Of a stretch of 64,000 nucleotides of DNA, positions 1 through 12,591 are shown piece after piece (position 1 is the stretch's first letter; every line of letters starts with the position of its first letter). The stretch comes from Aspidiotus rigidus (taxonomy: Eukaryota; Arthropoda; Insecta; Hemiptera; Diaspididae): assembly GCA_035079385.1 (NCBI GenBank), contig JAVHKY010000054.1, positions 3,139,501-3,203,500 of the forward strand. The letters are read 5' to 3'. Position numbers and translations under genes: made by a program. The notes beneath the pieces are model-generated. The model worked only from the letters and a program-made list of their open reading frames with translations. It was not told the origin of the DNA and searched no databases.

Positions 1-59
1 ACTGTTGATAATGTAAGCAGAGCCCTTATTCTCTTTTTTGATTTTTGTACTTGCTTGGT

Positions 60-540
60 TTCTGCATACTGATTAACCAGCTGATAAGAAGCCGAAAGCC
101 AGACAAATTTGACCAAAAGTCGAGAGCCAAAAGCTGAAAACTCTATTTTTCAAGGTTGTCGCTTAGTTCAAGTCGAAAGCCAAAGCTGAAATCTTCAGTT
201 GCTGTACATTGTTTGGAAATAACATTCTTTGTTCTTGTCCGGAGCTGGTTTATTTCGTTCCGGATCCGGTTCATTTTGTTCCGGAGTCGGTTCATTTTGT
301 TCTGGAGCCGGAACAGAGAACGGAACGGGAACAGAACGAGAACATTATTTTTAACCTGAAAACGGGAACGTATCGGGAACGGTATTGACAATTTCAGAAA
401 GTGGGAACCGGAACAAAAACCGGGAACGGTTCTCTACTGCAAATTTGAGAACGGTTTGAAAACGGGAACCGTATAGATTGCTGGGAACGGGAACAGAACC
501 GGAACACTTGTCAAAAAGGACCGTTCTGCCAGCCCTGAAT
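60..540. repeat. Degenerate GGAAC/GTTCC array with inverted halves
   Basis: The left part (about 230-310) repeats GTTCCGGA-type words separated by TTCATTTTG. The right part (about 305-520) repeats the complementary words GGAAC, GGGAAC and ACCGGAAC about fifteen times. The two halves can therefore pair. Upstream, 80-200 carries repeated AAGCCGAAAGCC/AAAGCTGAAA words resembling those near 12.85-13.0 kb. Short ORFs on both strands here are by-products of the repeat. It looks like the decayed end of a repetitive element; no family is identified. Confidence 0.6.
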
Positions 541-898
541 AAAAGTATTCTAGTTATATTATATGAATATTAATTTATTTTTTGAAGTATACCCATTGCC
601 GAAGATTATCTTCTGCGACCCGCACTCATCTTCTATCGTATCTCGCGCTGTTCACACGTCTGAGGGAATACAAACTTGCCCTCGAATCTCCTTGTTCTTC
701 GTCTTCTATTTTGTTAGCTTGATCCCATCTGTTGCAGACTCGCTTCTAATATTTTGATATTCAAAAATCTTTAATTTGAAAATCATAGCGTCAATTTATG
801 ACATTGTAAACTCACATAGTTTAGGCTGTAGAGGACGCAGCATTGTTTTGAGCACTCTTAGAATCAGTCTGATTTCTATAATTATTAATGTATAGGTA
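541..898. other. Unassigned AT-rich stretch
   Basis: I see no gene, tandem structure or recognisable element in this interval. Confidence 0.5.
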
Positions 899-1260
899 AG
901 TGGCATCCAGTTAAAACCCCGGGGCAACTTGACCATACAATAACGTCATCGAGATCTATGGGCAACTCAACCACATTATGACGTCATTAAGACGTACGGG
1001 CAACTTGACCATACTGTGACGTCATTCGAACCCATGAGCAATCTGAATATGGGTGGGTGGCATTTAGTGAAAACCGACTAGGCAACTTGACCATTCTACA
1101 ACATCATCAAGACTTATGGGCAACTTGGCCACACTGTGATGTGGTCAAAATCCATGAGCGATCTGATCATACAACGACCTCATTAAAAGTCATGGACAAG
1201 CTGACGTTATTATGTATTCATAACAACTTAGGGGCAATTTGAACAAGCTTTGAGGTCATT
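899..1260. repeat. 38-bp tandem array with CRE-like sites
   Basis: Units starting with GGGCAACTTGACC or a variant begin near 922, 960, 998, 1036, 1080, 1118, 1156, 1195 and 1232, a spacing of about 38 bp with a slightly longer step near 1036-1080. A longer word, TGGCATCCAGTTAAAACC at about 901, recurs as TGGCATTTAGTGAAAACC near 1059, so the monomers are organised in a higher-order unit of about 158 bp. Several units contain GACGTCAT or TAACGTCAT, close to the CREB/ATF palindrome TGACGTCA. ORFs across it follow the repeat period and are not convincing genes. Confidence 0.75.
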
Positions 1261-4200
1261 TTAAATCGAATTACCCATATGTCGCAATTGTGAGTACTGA
1301 CCTGATACAACAGCCGAGATAAAATAAACGGCCGCTAACATTTCGACAAAATCTTTGTACCACTTCCTACCAGCTGGATAAGGACGCGATATTCCTAAGC
1401 GTGAAAATAATGAATGTATAGAAAATCTGAAAAACGTTGTCAAACTTGATTCAAACTCGGCACAACTCACGACACTTCTTCCATCCTTCAAGTTCATCAA
1501 CTCCCTTTTGTTCCATAATCTTTACACAGTATATCTCTAGGCAATAATATTTTAATTTTCAAATTGTTGCTTCTCAAGATGATGCTTTCATTGATGAAAA
1601 TTTTCAATGAATACAAACTTCCCCGTATTATCGATACTACGGAGGTGGTCGTGATCTTTTAAAAATAATTCAGTTCGTCCGGAATTTTGAGACGTCCGAT
1701 ATTGTCTGTTCCCTTCTCCGCGTGAATTTTCTACGTCGAAAGATGACGAGACATCCAACCGCCCATTCATACCGATACGATACTCGCACGAATGAACGAA
1801 CCATTGATACGCCGTACATACTTTGAGAAGATTGGGCGTGAACTATCGCTTCTTGCATAATTCAATGGAAAATACAATAGGTACCATGGTAGCTATATCT
1901 CACAGAAGCAGGAAGAGACTGAACTGTTTTAAATTGTATGAAAGTTACATGAGGCAGGCGGCTGCTAGCTCGCGAAGGCAGACTGGTGTAAGCTTTTCGC
2001 CGGCATAGAAGGAAGGCAAGACGGTACCAAATGCTTGGTTAAGTTTACAAATGAATACAGCGATTGAAGCAACTTATAATATCAATGCGGTTTCGCTCTC
2101 TCACTTCTGTCGAAGCTCTCAGAGCCGTTCTCCGTCTTCCTTCATGTTCGAATGGCCGTATTAACTTGATAATTAGCTTTCTTATAGGACTTGCAGATGA
2201 GATCTGAACGCCTTTGCGCGCCATGATTCTGGATGAATAATAATGCGCAAATATATACAAACTGAAAAAGAGGGCTTTGCGTCCCCTTATTCCCGCTAAC
2301 GGAATTTCTGCCAGCGACGCATTCATCGTGTGTATAAAATTGGACCTAGGTCTCATCTATGAAACATTTTCTTTCTTGTTCGTGTCTCGAAAGCATGCGG
2401 TTGTGCATCGTTTCATTTTTTCATAGTGTAATATGAATAAGATGAAGGTGAAAGTGACAAGGTGCAGAAGTTTTCGGCATTCGTACGTTTTTCCGAAAGC
2501 CTCGAACTGTATTGTCAATATGAGTATGGCTTTCATACGGGAGTCGGTCGAAGGGAATTTGCACTGGGTATACGTAATCGTACGTGCTTAATCTTTATCA
2601 AGATAACGTCGTGGAGAATGATTTTGAAAGGGTTATAAGCCTCGTGAGTAAGTACATTTGCACTTTTAATCCACGAAGTTCACGAGTTAATATAAAGATT
2701 GGGTATCTACTCATGTAGTAGCTTTTATTAATATATAATAATAGTACATTAATGAAAATTCTTAATACAGACCGTTTTCATTTAGGAAGAACAAGTGTGA
2801 ACGCGTTTTTGGCAAAAAAGAAAAAATTTATACAAGTGTAACCGCGACTAGTCATTAAGTAAATACAAAAACTTCATTCACATAATTCATTCACTCATAA
2901 GCTTGCAACTAGATCTAAGATAGGGTGGTGTAATCTATCAAGGACATCACGATTTTTCGTTTTCACTCGGTACATTTTCAGAAGCTTTTTTGAAATAAAG
3001 GTTTTCCCGGCTATTTAAAATGGATGGACGTAAGATAGACGCTTGTTTTACAAGGGAAAGAGAAAGTTGTATTGAATGCATACAACTATGATTCCGCTCG
3101 TACAAGTTCCTAATCTGAATAGAGTATAGCTCAAATCTACCACATAATGTGAGAAAAAAAAAAAAACAACTACAGAACCGAGCCCTCATCTCACTCTTAA
3201 TTTACCGAGTTATTTTAGAATGATGGAAGGAGAAATTCTGAGCCATTTTCAAGAGCAAAGTCTTTGATTTCCACTGACTTCATTTCAGAATAATATTACA
3301 AGAATGTTTAAGCACTTTCCCTACTTTGTTACTTTACGATATAATAATTATGAAAGATTTTTTCCAAATGAATTCCCATTGTTTGTTGCCTTAGAAGGTT
3401 TCCTTTTCTACTCTATCTCAAGTAATCGATCATCATCATAAATTATTTAAACGGTATGATGGTATACACTTTCTGGCCAGATTCCTCGGTATTTCTCAAA
3501 TCGTTTTGCGAGTGGCAGAAAGCTTAAAAAAGCAGATGGAAGTTCGTTTCAGTGGTTGTTGAAAGATCCGGGCTCTACACAATAGAAATAATATGTTTTT
3601 AAAAAATATGCTACACGGATTTAAACAAAAATAACCTCATCCAACCCCATGTTTTTAGCTCCACATTTAGCAAGAATTTCTTACCAATGACAACTTATAC
3701 ACACGTTATAGGTGTACTCAATGCTAGCGCGCAATCGCTCTGTCAAGTTATAATGACGAATGTGCAGTCCTCACGATCAGAGAAATAAGGATTTTGGTCA
3801 ATAAATATGAGAATGTATGCGTGATTAGTTCTTCTGTTCACACACTATCAAATAGGTACTGTAAAAAATAAGACTGGAACAGGGATGGTAAAGTTTATGA
3901 ACAAGAACTACCTGAAAAAGCAAGTTCAAATTTCCATTTTTTTTTCTTTTTGTTGGCAAAGACTTGTATAATGAAATGTGAGCAAGCAACTTTGAAATTA
4001 ACCAGACTACGATAGCCCGAGTGTCTTCTCAAATTTTAAACGAAGTCGGGATTTGATTTGAATAATTATCGAAAAATAGTTGTGCAGGAGTCACAATCTG
4101 TGGATTCCAGCATTCCAGAATCCAATCTAGGAGGTACAGCGCCACGACAATGAATCCGGAGAAAGGTGTTTATTGATTGTATGTGACAAGTCTCTTTCTG

Positions 4201-5254
4201 TGGATTTATTGGATTATCGAGTCGTATGAATAGTATAGTGGATGAAAACATCGGTCATCACATTTTGGATACATTTCAAGGAAATGTCTCAGTTTTGGTA
4301 TCTGAACTACCATATTAAAAGTCAAGGCCCCTCACTACATGGCTCGCGGAGCTGTAACACGTTTTTTGCCCCCAAAATCAGTTTTTTGTCAATATCTCGA
4401 GTTCTGTTAGGTCTAGAGAGAAATTTTCTGAACGAAAAATGTTCTTCGCGAAATTTCGGACAAGATAAACTATTTCACTATTAGTCCAAGTCATTCGAGT
4501 AGTCGACATAGAAAACGCTCTCAACATTCATTCTTTTTGCAGGATAACCCAGGTCGACATACTTTTTTTTTTCGGGGGGGGGGGAGGGTCCACACATATA
4601 GGTGGAGGCAATGTATTCCTTATTAGATTGGCTACAAGTAATATTTACAATACTCTAGTGACACTCTGTTATATGCCCCTCCTTCCTATGCCTTACCTGT
4701 TCAACTAAAGGAGTTTGTTGTTGACAGGAGCAGTCCACCAAACCCAGTTAGCCTGCCAACTTACTGAGGTCATATATAGGTTGGGCGGGGTTTTCATAGT
4801 TCTCACGACTTCTGTACACCACCTCAGTCGTCATTTGCATGATCAACTGCCGTATCATCGTCTGAATCAGGAGGAAAGTCATCGTCATCATCCTCGTCCA
4901 ATAGAATGGAGTCCATTCTGTATACATCCACTGCACAAACATATTCGACGCCATATCAAAAGGGTAAATATATAAGTGCACGCCTCATAAAATTATATTG
5001 ACCGCCTGTTCCCCTCCCGCCATGGAAAAAAACTGACACGACTTTGAAACCATGACGAACGCCATAAATGCACGCCAGGACTGGCACACGACCCGTATTT
5101 CAAAAGAAGATAATTTTGCTGCATTTATTTTGAGGAACTCCAGCCAGGATGGGCTTGACAGTAGAGATTGCCTCCCCATAATGAACCTCAAACTCCCTAT
5201 GAGTGAGGTATGACTGTTGATGAGGTGTTTTCCCAGTTGTTCCACCCCGAAGGA
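1261..5254. other. Long gene-poor stretch, no element identified
   Basis: No ORF here has recognisable homology. A run of G/T-rich simple sequence lies at 4563-4590. Between 4715 and 5245 short ORFs lie on both strands; one minus-strand frame (about 4810-4925) encodes a short acidic stretch rich in Asp, which could be decayed transposon coding sequence, but I cannot assign it. Nothing else is supportable. Confidence 0.4.
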
Positions 5255-5830
5255 GCCAGTCGAGTCAGTTGGTTAATGCATTGGATTAAGAGCATTGTCG
5301 TGAGATCTTCACTGGTTGATCAAATACTGAGGTTCGTCGTCAAAATAAAATGATTCGGCAGAAGTATGATGCCAAGGGGATGCGCGGTAGTTATAAGGAT
5401 CAGTGCAATAGCCGTGGACAATTCATTATTGACTTGTATTCAAGAGTTCGCCGTTTTGACAATATTCGCACTTCTGATCCTTCCCGTGATTTGCCAATAA
5501 CACACTTCCATTTCGCAGGCCCTTTTTGGCAATCAAGGTTCTTGATGGAGTCTAGTCGTCAGGCCTATTTGGAGCTTCCTTTCGATCTTTAGGAAGCTTT
5601 TCACGCTGCACATGTCAAGTGGTAGGCGGATGTTAATTTCGACTCTTCTCGGCGTTCGTTATCATGAAGGCAGGTACCATGTAGTCTTGAACTCAGATTT
5701 ATTCAAGAAGCGGTCGGGCTTAGCCGTTGTAAATTATTTGAAAACTTATATTTGTCAATTGCATTAATATGTATCAATATTGTAATGTCTTTATGAAATA
5801 TATGGTGATGGTATAAAAAAAAAAAAAAAC
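5255..5830 (+). mobile_element. Possible poly(A)-tailed retroposon with tRNA-like head
   Basis: The left end (about 5258-5335) reads like a decayed tRNA: a GTCAGTTGGTTAATGCATTGG segment resembles a D-arm/A-box, followed by a weak B-box-like region. The stretch ends in a 16-nt A run at 5816-5831, preceded by an AT-rich tail. An 80-codon open stretch (5350-5592) has no recognisable product. A SINE or a 5'-truncated retroposon would give this layout, but no target-site duplication is visible and the B-box is poor, so this is tentative. Confidence 0.3.
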
Positions 5831-6009
5831 TCCACTTGGAATGCTGCCTCGAGGCTTGTGCTGACTTGTCAGTAACCAAAGCATTCCATCGTCTTCTTTC
5901 CTGTTTCTTCTTCCTGTATCAGGTTTACTTACTTGATATATTATAGTTGAATGAATTAAATGTGGATCGCACATTGTTCTGCATGTTCTTACGTGTGCAC
6001 TATATGGGA

Positions 6010-6205
6010 ATGTGTGCACTACTCACATGGTGGTGCATTTGTCCTCTTCAATGGATTCTGAGTGTTTTGATTTTGTGTGCACAACTTGTATCATGATGTG
6101 TGCACTACTTACTTGGTATATTCGTCGGTTGCATAGGATTTTCAATGTTTTGGATCTTGAGTGCACAACTTATATGAGGATGTGTGCATTACTTACTTCG
6201 TTTTT
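6010..6205. repeat. 85-bp tandem repeat, about 2.4 copies
   Basis: The word ATGTGTGCA(C/T)TACT recurs at 6010, 6096 and 6180, and GTGCACAACTT at about 6076 and 6161, giving a period near 85 bp. The spacers (TTCAATGGATTCTGAG versus TTCAATGTTTTGGATC) are diverged. Downstream to 6567 I see nothing assignable. Confidence 0.65.
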
Positions 6206-6567
6206 ATCCGTGTAATATATTTTGTAGGTGTGTCAATTTTCTTTCTTTGGCGTGTTATCGATAGGCGGGCAATTTCGTTTTTTGAGGCGTGCGATTAAAC
6301 GTATACCCATCAAAAGAGGAACTTCTCACTCTGCTGCGAAACAACAGATACCATTGAAAACGCTGACGGGCTGAAGTACGTGAAAATATTGGAGGAGATC
6401 GTGGACCGGAATTACAGGCGATTCAATAACAAGTTCTACAGTTAGGATGAAGGACTAGCGATGAGATCACCGCTTTCATCAGAACTGGCGGAGATATTTA
6501 TGAATGACGCAGGAAACAAAATATTGAATAAAAGCCCATAGACTCAGTGCAAGCGAAATTTATAAAA

Positions 6568-6962
6568 GGGGGCGTCCATATATTACGTGAGGCGATTTTT
6601 GTGATTTTTCGACCCCTTTCCCCCTTGGTGATATATTGTGAGATTTGCCTTGACCCCCTCCCTCCCTCCCTCCCCTTCTTATCTCGCGTGAGATTTTCTG
6701 AAATGTGTATTTTTGCTTTAAATACGTTTATCTGTGCGTAATCGCGTTTATCTATTAAAAAAACGTAATTTTCTCGATCACATTTTATACCTATTCAAAA
6801 AAGACTAGTTTTTATTAAATTTAAGCCAGTTTAGCAATATTTGTATGAGAAAAAAATTCCGTGAGATTTGTCGGCCTCCTCCCTCTCCCTCACGTGAGTT
6901 TTGGTGAGATTGACTGGACCCCCTCCCCCCAAAAATGCCTCACTTAATTTATGGACGCCCCC
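6568..6962. mobile_element. 395-bp TIR MITE, copy 1 (GGGGGCGTCCATA family)
   Basis: The element begins GGGGGCGTCCATATATTACG and ends with the inverted complement AATTTATGGACGCCCCC. The subterminal parts also mirror each other, with runs of CCCCTCC and GTGAGATTTG near both ends. A second copy lies at 32936-33348 with the same ends and the same interior (TTTAAATACGTTTATC, TTTTCTCGATCACATTTTATACC). It has no coding capacity. The superfamily is unknown to me; flanking AAAA on both sides is too simple to prove a target duplication. Confidence 0.85.
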
Positions 6963-9900
6963 AAAAGAGTTCTTAATTTATGCTATGGAAATCTACACGC
7001 GTCCGAAGTAACTAATTTCTCAACTCTCAAGTACGTCTCCGACTACATTTTGAGTTTTCCCGTAAGTTGAAAAATTATTTACAAAATATTGAAATGGGTG
7101 CCATTTATGCCTAATATAGATAAGAAAGAAACTGAGGATGAAGATTTGACTGATGTCGACTAATTTTACCTTACGCATTTCAGCATCCTGATGACAGCAC
7201 AGTCATCGGACACTGCATTCCCAGCTGGTCACCAGATCTGTACATAGTTCGACAGCACTGCACTATATCTCAAATGCTTACGCGTTGTACCTTTTTACAC
7301 AAATCTGATAATGTTTGAACCAATAGCGTTTAAAGCAGTTATCATTTTTTTACCTTACTTTACCAAGAAGACTTTTGTCGTTCTTCAAAACCTCAACATA
7401 GATTCAAAACAAACCCTCAAGTGACGGAAAACTAGTTTCAAAAAATTACAGTATTTTTCTTGCTGTATACTAATGAAATATTCAGATGCCTATTGTACTC
7501 CTAGTTCATATAGTACGCCTAATGTCAAGAAGAATTAATTATTATGAGCCCTTACTCACTCGAACTAAAAATTTTCGTACATAATCAAAGGTCCATTCTT
7601 TCTAATGAAGAAGACACAGGTTTATAAAAAAGGGACTGACAAAATAACAGGTGATTTATTCAGGACATTGGGTCGCTCTTATATACTTTCAAAATGTACT
7701 TATGCAAATTAAATATCGACGCCTCGCAGCTATAGTAGCAAATCCACCCAGCATTAAGCACTAAAGCGTCTCAGTGCAATACGATTCAGACGAAGAGCTG
7801 ACAAAAGTGATCGTTCACAGGATTACTGCCTCCCCCTTCATTTTATTTATAGGAAATTGTTTGAAATCATTTAATAGGTGAATTTACTCGCGTGTATACA
7901 CATCAACGAGAAGATTACCACCCCTTCAGACGGAAATGACACGCCGACTGTCTTTCGACACGCTAGAAACAATAACAAAACGGGGAAAAAAAACTAACGT
8001 TCATTTTCATTTTATTTTTTTGGCGAAAGACATTGACGAAAGTTTGACTAAAAATACACTCTCAGTACAAACATTCAAAACTAACGAACGCGTTCCTCAA
8101 TTATCCTCGTTGGTCGTACCCTCTACTAACTTTTAAGGAAGTCCTGAATCTAAAAACTAAAATAAAAAAAACCTTACGAGCATTTACAAAGTTGATGCTG
8201 GCGAGACTTTTTGGCAAGCTGTGACTCGATCAAATATTTTAGTAATTTAAAAGTAATCGGTCTATAAAGGGAAGTAAAATCCGGACGCTGAAGCTAAGCC
8301 GATAGAATGCGCCTCTTTTAAAAACGTATTATTATTGTTTGGAAAACTCTGTAATTTTTTTCGTCTTAAATTCGACATTAACGACGTGATGCGAGGGTGG
8401 TATTCTTTTGGTATCGTAGTTTTCCTTCCAAAATTGTGGTCGCCAGGTATTCGTAAGAAACTAAGATAAAAGTTGAAAAACTTTTGCGGATGTTGAAATG
8501 AATTGATGGAGAAAAGAAAGGCGTCACGGACGAACACGGTAGTTTATTTACAATATGATATGTAGCATCTCACTCGGAATATCAATATTTCGAGTTCGAC
8601 TGCCATCGTCAACGAAAATCTGCATTTTCTAAAATTATGACTTTCCTCTACGACCGTTCTGTTTTATCGAAGTAGCTTTACACTTTTTAGACGTCTTCAG
8701 TGAGGGAATACTAGAATTTTGAGACAATTCTGTACCTAATATACTTTGGAAAATATTTTCAAGATTAGCAGGTCACTTCGTTCGCTGCTTGTGAAATTTA
8801 TTATATTCTTTTTTTTAACCCACAATATTGATGTATAATTCGCAACAATAGAAGGAATTCTAGCGGTTAACAAGCCGTTATCAACAACAGGGGTAGAAAC
8901 ATAAAAACAAAAAGAATAACATCGTTGGGAAAATTGTCAACAAAGACGGCTCCAAATTTCTAAATTAGTCAGCACCTTCTAACCAGTCCAATTTCTCGTT
9001 TGGACTCTTGAATTTTTAAAGTTTTTGTTCTAGTTCCAGCTTGGACACGCCCCCCCCCCCCCCCGACGAAATCGTAAGATACGGAGAGCATAGAATGCTG
9101 TGAATGATGCCTTTTCTCTGGTATATTATTAGAGCATACTATATGGAACGCTCGGTTCAAACTTTCCAAGGTTGACTTTGGATCCTTCTCGGGCTGTACC
9201 TGAAATATAACTTATGCGCCTCCAAAAATGGCTTTTTCTTCCCGGAGTCATGGGAGTGCCTATGAGGTCTTCTTTCGGCTCCCTAACGGGAGAGCTATTC
9301 ATGATCTTCAGGGGGCTGAAGTTCTCGAGTCTGGACACCCTTTCACAGAACACATCTCGTACGTCGATATTTTTTGATCGTAGAATGAGTCAGAAATTGA
9401 CTTGGAGTTCTTATCTAATCTAAATGCTGGTTACCCAAACGTAAAATGTATTATCGAGAAAGGTAGCTCTGCAATTAATGTCCGTGTCCATGATTCAGGG
9501 CACAAGTACAGCATAATTATATAGGAAGCCTACCTCCATACTAATTTACATGAAGACACCTCCTCAAACTATCACCCGCGACAAAAAAGCACTTTATGCC
9601 ACCGTTTGCTATCCGTCTCACTTGACCGTACTCAGTTTCTCTGTGAATTGTAAAAAAATATAATCATGGCCAACAGGAATGACATTGCTTTTGACATCAG
9701 AAGAATGTGAGAGCCGCAGGCACATTCGAATTTTGAAAAATCTGAATGGATCGTCTATTTGGGAAAATTTCCTACAGGTTTGGTAACAATTTTTAGATCT
9801 TATAATTTAGTCCCCAAATTCTATAAAATTCGTACTATAGTTGTAATTCTGAGAACTCCCGCCCAAAATTCAGTCGTCATCCTTGGTATACAGTACAGTA

Positions 9901-10648
9901 TAAGTAAACGTAGGTACTCTGATTGCTCAACTCTGTATATCGAAGAGACCGAAGAATCCTTTACTATTTGCCTAAATGAGCACAAGCTACAAAACAGAAC
10001 ATCTTATTAAAGCCACCCATAGGTTTCAACTCCAGTCATGTATATCTCTCTTCATAGAGGAGCGTTTCCGCCCCCGAAGAGCCTCGGAAGACTTCGCAAT
10101 TTTTCGTCGGTTGAATAAATACGGAGACTGAGTAACTGAGCGTGGCCTCATTCCAAAATATTTTGGTATTTTTACCGGCGAAAAACGAGATGAAGAGCGA
10201 GGTAAACTCGCGGATTTCAATATCATCCAGGCTAGAGTGTCAGTAAATTACAGGAAACATATCAAAATTTTAAATGAAGAGACGAAATTATTCTAAGTCC
10301 CTAAAGTAGGACGGAGGCTGAAACTTACAAAAAAGGTCCATAAAACAGGTTCCCTGTTGAAAATATCTGAGCTCCAAACGCTCGATGGATCCTATGACGT
10401 TGTCGAACATTATGTAATTTAAACATCAATTTCGACAAGTAATCCGTATTTTGACCAGGTATATTGACAATACAGCGGGAATCTGAAGTCCGTTATTGGT
10501 CTCATGAACCACTTGATTTCTAAACCACACCTAATTTCGGCCTCGTGATTTGAAGAAATTTTAAACTTCGAGTGGATATATGGAGGGGGAACTTGAAGAA
10601 ATTTGCATTTCTGGGACAATACCTAGACAACTTAGTGAAGTTATAATA
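6963..10648. other. Gene-poor stretch
   Basis: Apart from one weak Penelope-like trace at 9850-10010 (listed separately), no ORF is recognisable and no repeat structure stands out. A run of C at 9052-9064 interrupts otherwise AT-rich sequence. Confidence 0.4.
9850..10010 (+). pseudogene. Weak trace of a GIY-YIG endonuclease (Penelope-like)
   Basis: The plus-strand frame contains SDCSTLYIEETEESF followed by CLNEHKL. GIY-YIG domains of Penelope-like elements and related LINEs have the pattern C-x2-C...YIGET(G/E)R...R..EH, so this could be a decayed copy with Gly and Arg positions substituted. The fragment is under 60 residues, both diagnostic glycines are altered, and no upstream reverse transcriptase is visible. 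I rate it as suggestive only. Confidence 0.25.
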
Positions 10649-11558
10649 CGAAGTATGTCAAAAAAGTTCCCGGACGATTATTTGTATGCGCCAACTGGCA
10701 ACACTGGCAAGGAAACCTAATTGAATCTTGTTTTGTTGTACTATCGACCATCAACATTCAATTGATTCATGGCATAGTTTGTCACAAATTAATTTTTGGA
10801 GGAATGTCTTTGAGTGTCTGCCGCGCCGTGTCGATTCCGTCTCGATGCCTTCTGTAGGCCCAAAATGCTTCCATCCCATGGCATCTCATAGTCGGTCAGT
10901 TAGGAAGAAGTCCTTACAAGTCGAATCAGGCGAATACAGGGGGTGGTCAAGCACTGGTGTTTTTTTTTGGGGCAAAAAGACCTTTGATACCAAAGGCCGT
11001 ATCATAGACGTACACGCAAACAAACCTTCATGGTTCAACTCATGCATCAAACATCACAGTTACATAGTTAAACACGTTTGTGACTGCCGCTGTTACTACT
11101 AGCAACATCTCTCGACGATTTCCGGCGAGTTTTCGCTTCACACTGTTGACGACAGATCTAGCGCGCACGCATAAACCGGTTTACCAGCATATGCAACAGC
11201 TGTTACCGACTCTTGCCCCACCCTGAAACGACTGAACACGTTGTACAACGCTGTGCGCTTCTTGGTGGACTGTATAAACACGGCACATAACATATTTTTT
11301 AATTTGGCATTTTCTTTTCGTGGTTTTACAAGCAATTTGATGTAACCTCTTTTAAAAATAGCCTGAAATCGGCACGAACCCTCAAGGACATTCCTCCAAA
11401 AAATCAATTCATGACAAACTATGCCATGAATCAACGTGAAATTTTGAATATTGATGGTCCATAGTATACAGCAAGACAAAATTCAATTAGGTTTCCTTGC
11501 CAGTGTTGCCAATTGGCGCATACCAATAATCGTCCGGGAACTTTTTTGACATACCTCG
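10649..11558 (-). mobile_element. Decayed mariner element with long inverted ends
   Basis: The left end (10649-about 10810) and right end (about 11398-11558) are inverted copies over roughly 160 bp; both start with the ATGTCAAAAAAGTTCCCGGA core. TA dinucleotides flank the element at 10647-10648 and 11559-11560, as expected for Tc1/mariner target duplications. The minus strand at about 10905-10975 reads PVLDHPLYSPDSTCKDFFL, matching the mariner transposase block around the third catalytic Asp (HPPYSPDLAPCDFFLF in typical members). The rest of the transposase is deleted or scrambled: at 910 bp the element is shorter than the usual 1.3 kb. It is non-functional. The inverted ends include former coding-side sequence, so this may be a fold-back rearrangement. 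Confidence 0.8.
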
Positions 11559-12591
11559 TACAGACCAAACCAGCGAAGGAGCCTCAAAATAAGCACGCAG
11601 GAGGGTCCATATTCTGAAGGCTTAGGCCTTACAAAAGCACATGCTAGTCCAAGACTCCGCATAGACTCCGCACGTAGATAGATGAGACAGGCTAATTCTG
11701 TCACTCTAGTCCTAGACTGGGTCTAGGACAATTCATAACGTAAGAAATTTATAGCATGGAAACTCTTCGCGCTGAATTCTTCGGAAAAAAATTCTTAACG
11801 CAAGAAATTCTTCGCTTGAAAAATTCTTCGCGAAAAAAAAAAAAAAAAAAAAAAGAAAGAAAGAAAATTCTATTGTATAACAACATGAAAGTTAAACACA
11901 TTAATTTAAGTACATTCAAATTGTACTATTAAAGGAGAAAGAAATGAAGGGTTTTTCCTTCCACATGAATTTTATTAACACCGACGTTTCGACTGGACGA
12001 CAGTCAATATCAAGGGGAATTGTCCTGTTCCTCTCCAAGACTACTTGATCACGTTTTAGGGTGAGCAGTTCGTGACGTCATAAGAAAGGCTTTAGACAAA
12101 GTTTTGCTTGTAATAGATATAGCCTTGACTAAAATTAGAGACTTAGAAAACTTTTGTATTTTAAAAGGAGGCAGGACTAAGGTGAGCTATGGATATAAGG
12201 GCAGGGAGGAGGGAGCTCAAGAGAGTCTTGATATCATCAAAGGGGAGTTAGATATTTAGAGTGTTGCAACCAAACAATATGGCTTAGCCTTTCGGCTTTC
12301 CATCAGCCCAAACAATAAAGCTGGCTTTTGACTGATTTTTGAGTTTGGTATCCTTCGAAAGGTTTCCAGCAGTAGAATATCATTATCCTATTAGAACTTC
12401 ATTAAATTCGATTATAAAATCAGAATCCGAAAATTCCAAAGACCGAAGAGAAAAAAGACCACGTGAGACAGAAATCAAAAATACAGTCGCCAGCCACTAG
12501 CCGACTGCTAGACACCCTGGACAACTTTTAGGATTTAGGAACGCCAAATGGGAAAAATTTATTTCTTCTTCTTGCATTGATTCATTGATTT

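Noticed and set aside
899..1260. CRISPR array
   Set aside because: Units are contiguous and diverge along their whole length, without unique spacers; the window is eukaryotic.
5350..5592. 80-codon ORF as a host gene
   Set aside because: It lies between a tRNA-like head and a poly(A) tail, so it is more likely retroposon sequence, and no homologue is recognised.
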